Positions 5,862-6,311 of a stretch of 6,311 bases of DNA are shown one piece after another. Both the position numbers and the translations under genes were made by a program. The stretch covers positions 43,005 through 49,315 of the forward strand of contig PACM01000026.1 of NCBI GenBank assembly GCA_002700125.1, written 5' to 3'. This stretch comes from Dehalococcoidia bacterium (GTDB lineage Bacteria; Chloroflexota; Dehalococcoidia; Lucifugimonadales; Lucifugimonadaceae). Each line of letters begins with the position of its first letter. The stretch's first letter is position 1. The notes beneath the pieces are model-generated. The model was given only the letters and a program-made list of their open reading frames with translations, had not been told where the DNA came from and made no database searches.

Positions 5862-5937
5862 GCGCTTGTAGCTCAACGGATAGAGCGCAGCCCTGCGAAG
5901 GCTGAGGTTGTGGGTTCAATTCCCGCCAAGCGCGCCA
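5862..5937 (+). tRNA. tRNA-Arg, anticodon GCG
   Basis: A complete 76-base cloverleaf can be folded by hand. The acceptor stem GCGCTTG (5862-5868) pairs with CAAGCGC (5927-5933). The D stem is GCTC/GAGC. The anticodon stem CAGCC/GGCTG encloses the loop CTGCGAA, with anticodon GCG at 5895-5897. The variable loop has five bases. The T stem has one G-T wobble around the loop TTCAATT. Discriminator is G5934 and CCA is encoded (5935-5937). A20 (5880) and C35 agree with arginine identity. It decodes CGC, and CGU by wobble. Six T residues follow CCA directly. The GCG anticodon is unusual for a bacterium, where ACG is the rule. Confidence 0.96.
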
Positions 5938-5947
5938 TTTTTTGAAG

Positions 5948-5953
5948 TACAAT
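5948..5953 (+). promoter_or_regulatory. Candidate -10 for a leaderless isomerase mRNA
   Basis: TACAAT ends six bases before ATG 5960, so transcription would start at or next to the A of the ATG. There is no Shine-Dalgarno in the 22 bases after the tRNA. The -35 region would fall inside the tRNA and is not recognisable. Co-transcription with the tRNA is the alternative. Confidence 0.4.
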
Positions 5954-5959
5954 AGTAGT

Positions 5960-6311
5960 ATGCCTAAATTAAATTTGAACCTTCAGTTTCTTTTTACAGA
6001 ATACGAAGTAAAAGAAAGATATAAAAAAGCAGCAGAACTTGGCTTTAAATTTGTCGAATTACAGAATCCTTATGGAATTGATGTGAATGAATTACAAGCT
6101 CTATTAGATGACCTTGGGTTAGAGCAGATCTTAATTAATATAGACGTAAGCGACAAAGAACTAAAGTCGATGAATTTAGCTTTAAATCCTCTAAAAAGAG
6201 ACAAATTTAAAGAGAGAGTAGAGAAATCAGTGCAGTACGCAGAAACCTTATCAGTACGAGTTGTTAATTGTACTCCTGGACCTGCTCTCAACGACTTTGA
6301 ATACGCTGAAC
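5960..6311 (+). CDS. Hydroxypyruvate isomerase family TIM-barrel protein (partial, 5' part only)
   Basis: Seen: 117 codons from ATG 5960 to the window edge. The N-terminus (LNLQFLFTEYEVKERYKKAA), then GFKFVELQNPYGIDVNELQALL, LEQILINID, RDKFKERVEKSVQYAETL and VVNCTPGPA follow the order of E. coli Hyi/OtnI as I remember it. Role in the family: aldose-ketose type isomerisation of short hydroxy-oxo acids (hydroxypyruvate/tartronate semialdehyde, or 2-oxotetronate) in a divalent-metal TIM barrel; cytoplasmic. The catalytic glutamates and metal ligands lie in the missing C-terminal part, so activity cannot be checked. The family's GERGLA-like segment is KSMNLAL here, so the substrate may differ. 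It starts 22 bases after the tRNA. It could share a sugar-acid theme with the enolase-superfamily gene at the other end of the window, but they are 5 kb apart and oppositely oriented. Confidence 0.85.
   Translation, partial: MPKLNLNLQFLFTEYEVKERYKKAAELGFKFVELQNPYGIDVNELQALLDDLGLEQILINIDVSDKELKSMNLALNPLKRDKFKERVEKSVQYAETLSVRVVNCTPGPALNDFEYAE

Noticed and set aside
5894..5938. tRNA T-arm plus following T-run as a Rho-independent terminator
   Set aside because: Eleven bases separate the T stem-loop from the six Ts, so the geometry is not that of an intrinsic terminator; the tRNA fold explains the hairpins.
6070..6291. 73-codon open frame on the minus strand
   Set aside because: Antisense to the hydroxypyruvate isomerase-like gene, which has clear family similarity.
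1..6311. CRISPR array, insertion sequence, prophage or defence island
   Set aside because: No regularly spaced repeats, transposase, integrase, terminal inverted repeats or defence-protein motifs were found on either strand.

Overview
The window is visibly AT-rich and gene-dense. It looks like chromosomal DNA of a free-living, probably marine, bacterium. Two coding regions run off the ends: a mandelate racemase/enolase-superfamily gene on the left and a hydroxypyruvate-isomerase-like gene on the right. Shine-Dalgarno sites are mostly weak or absent, and only pstS has a clear one. Several starts lie close behind a GATAAT or TACAAT -10-like hexamer, which suggests short-leader or leaderless mRNAs. 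Low GC, an enolase-superfamily gene, lipoprotein-type PstS and a lipoprotein of a type I associate with marine Chloroflexota (SAR202-like) make that group my first guess. This is inference, and a deep-branching low-GC actinobacterial or other lineage is not excluded.

Left part (1-2622, minus strand): a three-gene operon, in transcription order a UbiA-superfamily membrane transferase of the decaprenyl-phosphate phosphoribosyltransferase type, a histidine phosphatase, and an acid-sugar-dehydratase-like enolase-superfamily enzyme. The last two overlap by 4 bases (ATGA). A 95-base divergent intergenic region separates this operon from a small plus-strand gene (2718-2927) whose product has a possible zinc-binding CxxC/HxxxxH arrangement.

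Middle (2928-5141, plus strand): a 373-base gene-free leader contains repeated TTACGAAA motifs, AT-rich TTAAC repeats and a long imperfect hairpin just before the ribosome-binding site of pstS, which encodes a lipoprotein phosphate-binding protein. Instead of pstCAB, the next gene is an aquaporin with an unusual predicted selectivity filter (His/Ser/Gly/Arg).

Right part (5142-6311): a minus-strand lipoprotein of unknown function converges on the aquaporin gene. It is divergent from a tRNA-Arg gene, with a 9-bp inverted repeat whose two arms each carry a GATAAT hexamer pointing to one of the two genes. The tRNA has anticodon GCG rather than the ACG normal for bacteria. The isomerase-like gene starts 22 bases after the tRNA, with a TACAAT hexamer six bases before its ATG.

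No mobile element, CRISPR array, phage gene or defence system is visible. The least ordinary items are the phosphoribosyltransferase/phosphatase/dehydratase operon, the KxH/DxH active site and enlarged N-terminal loop of the enolase-superfamily protein, the tRNA-Arg(GCG), and the structured pstS leader.
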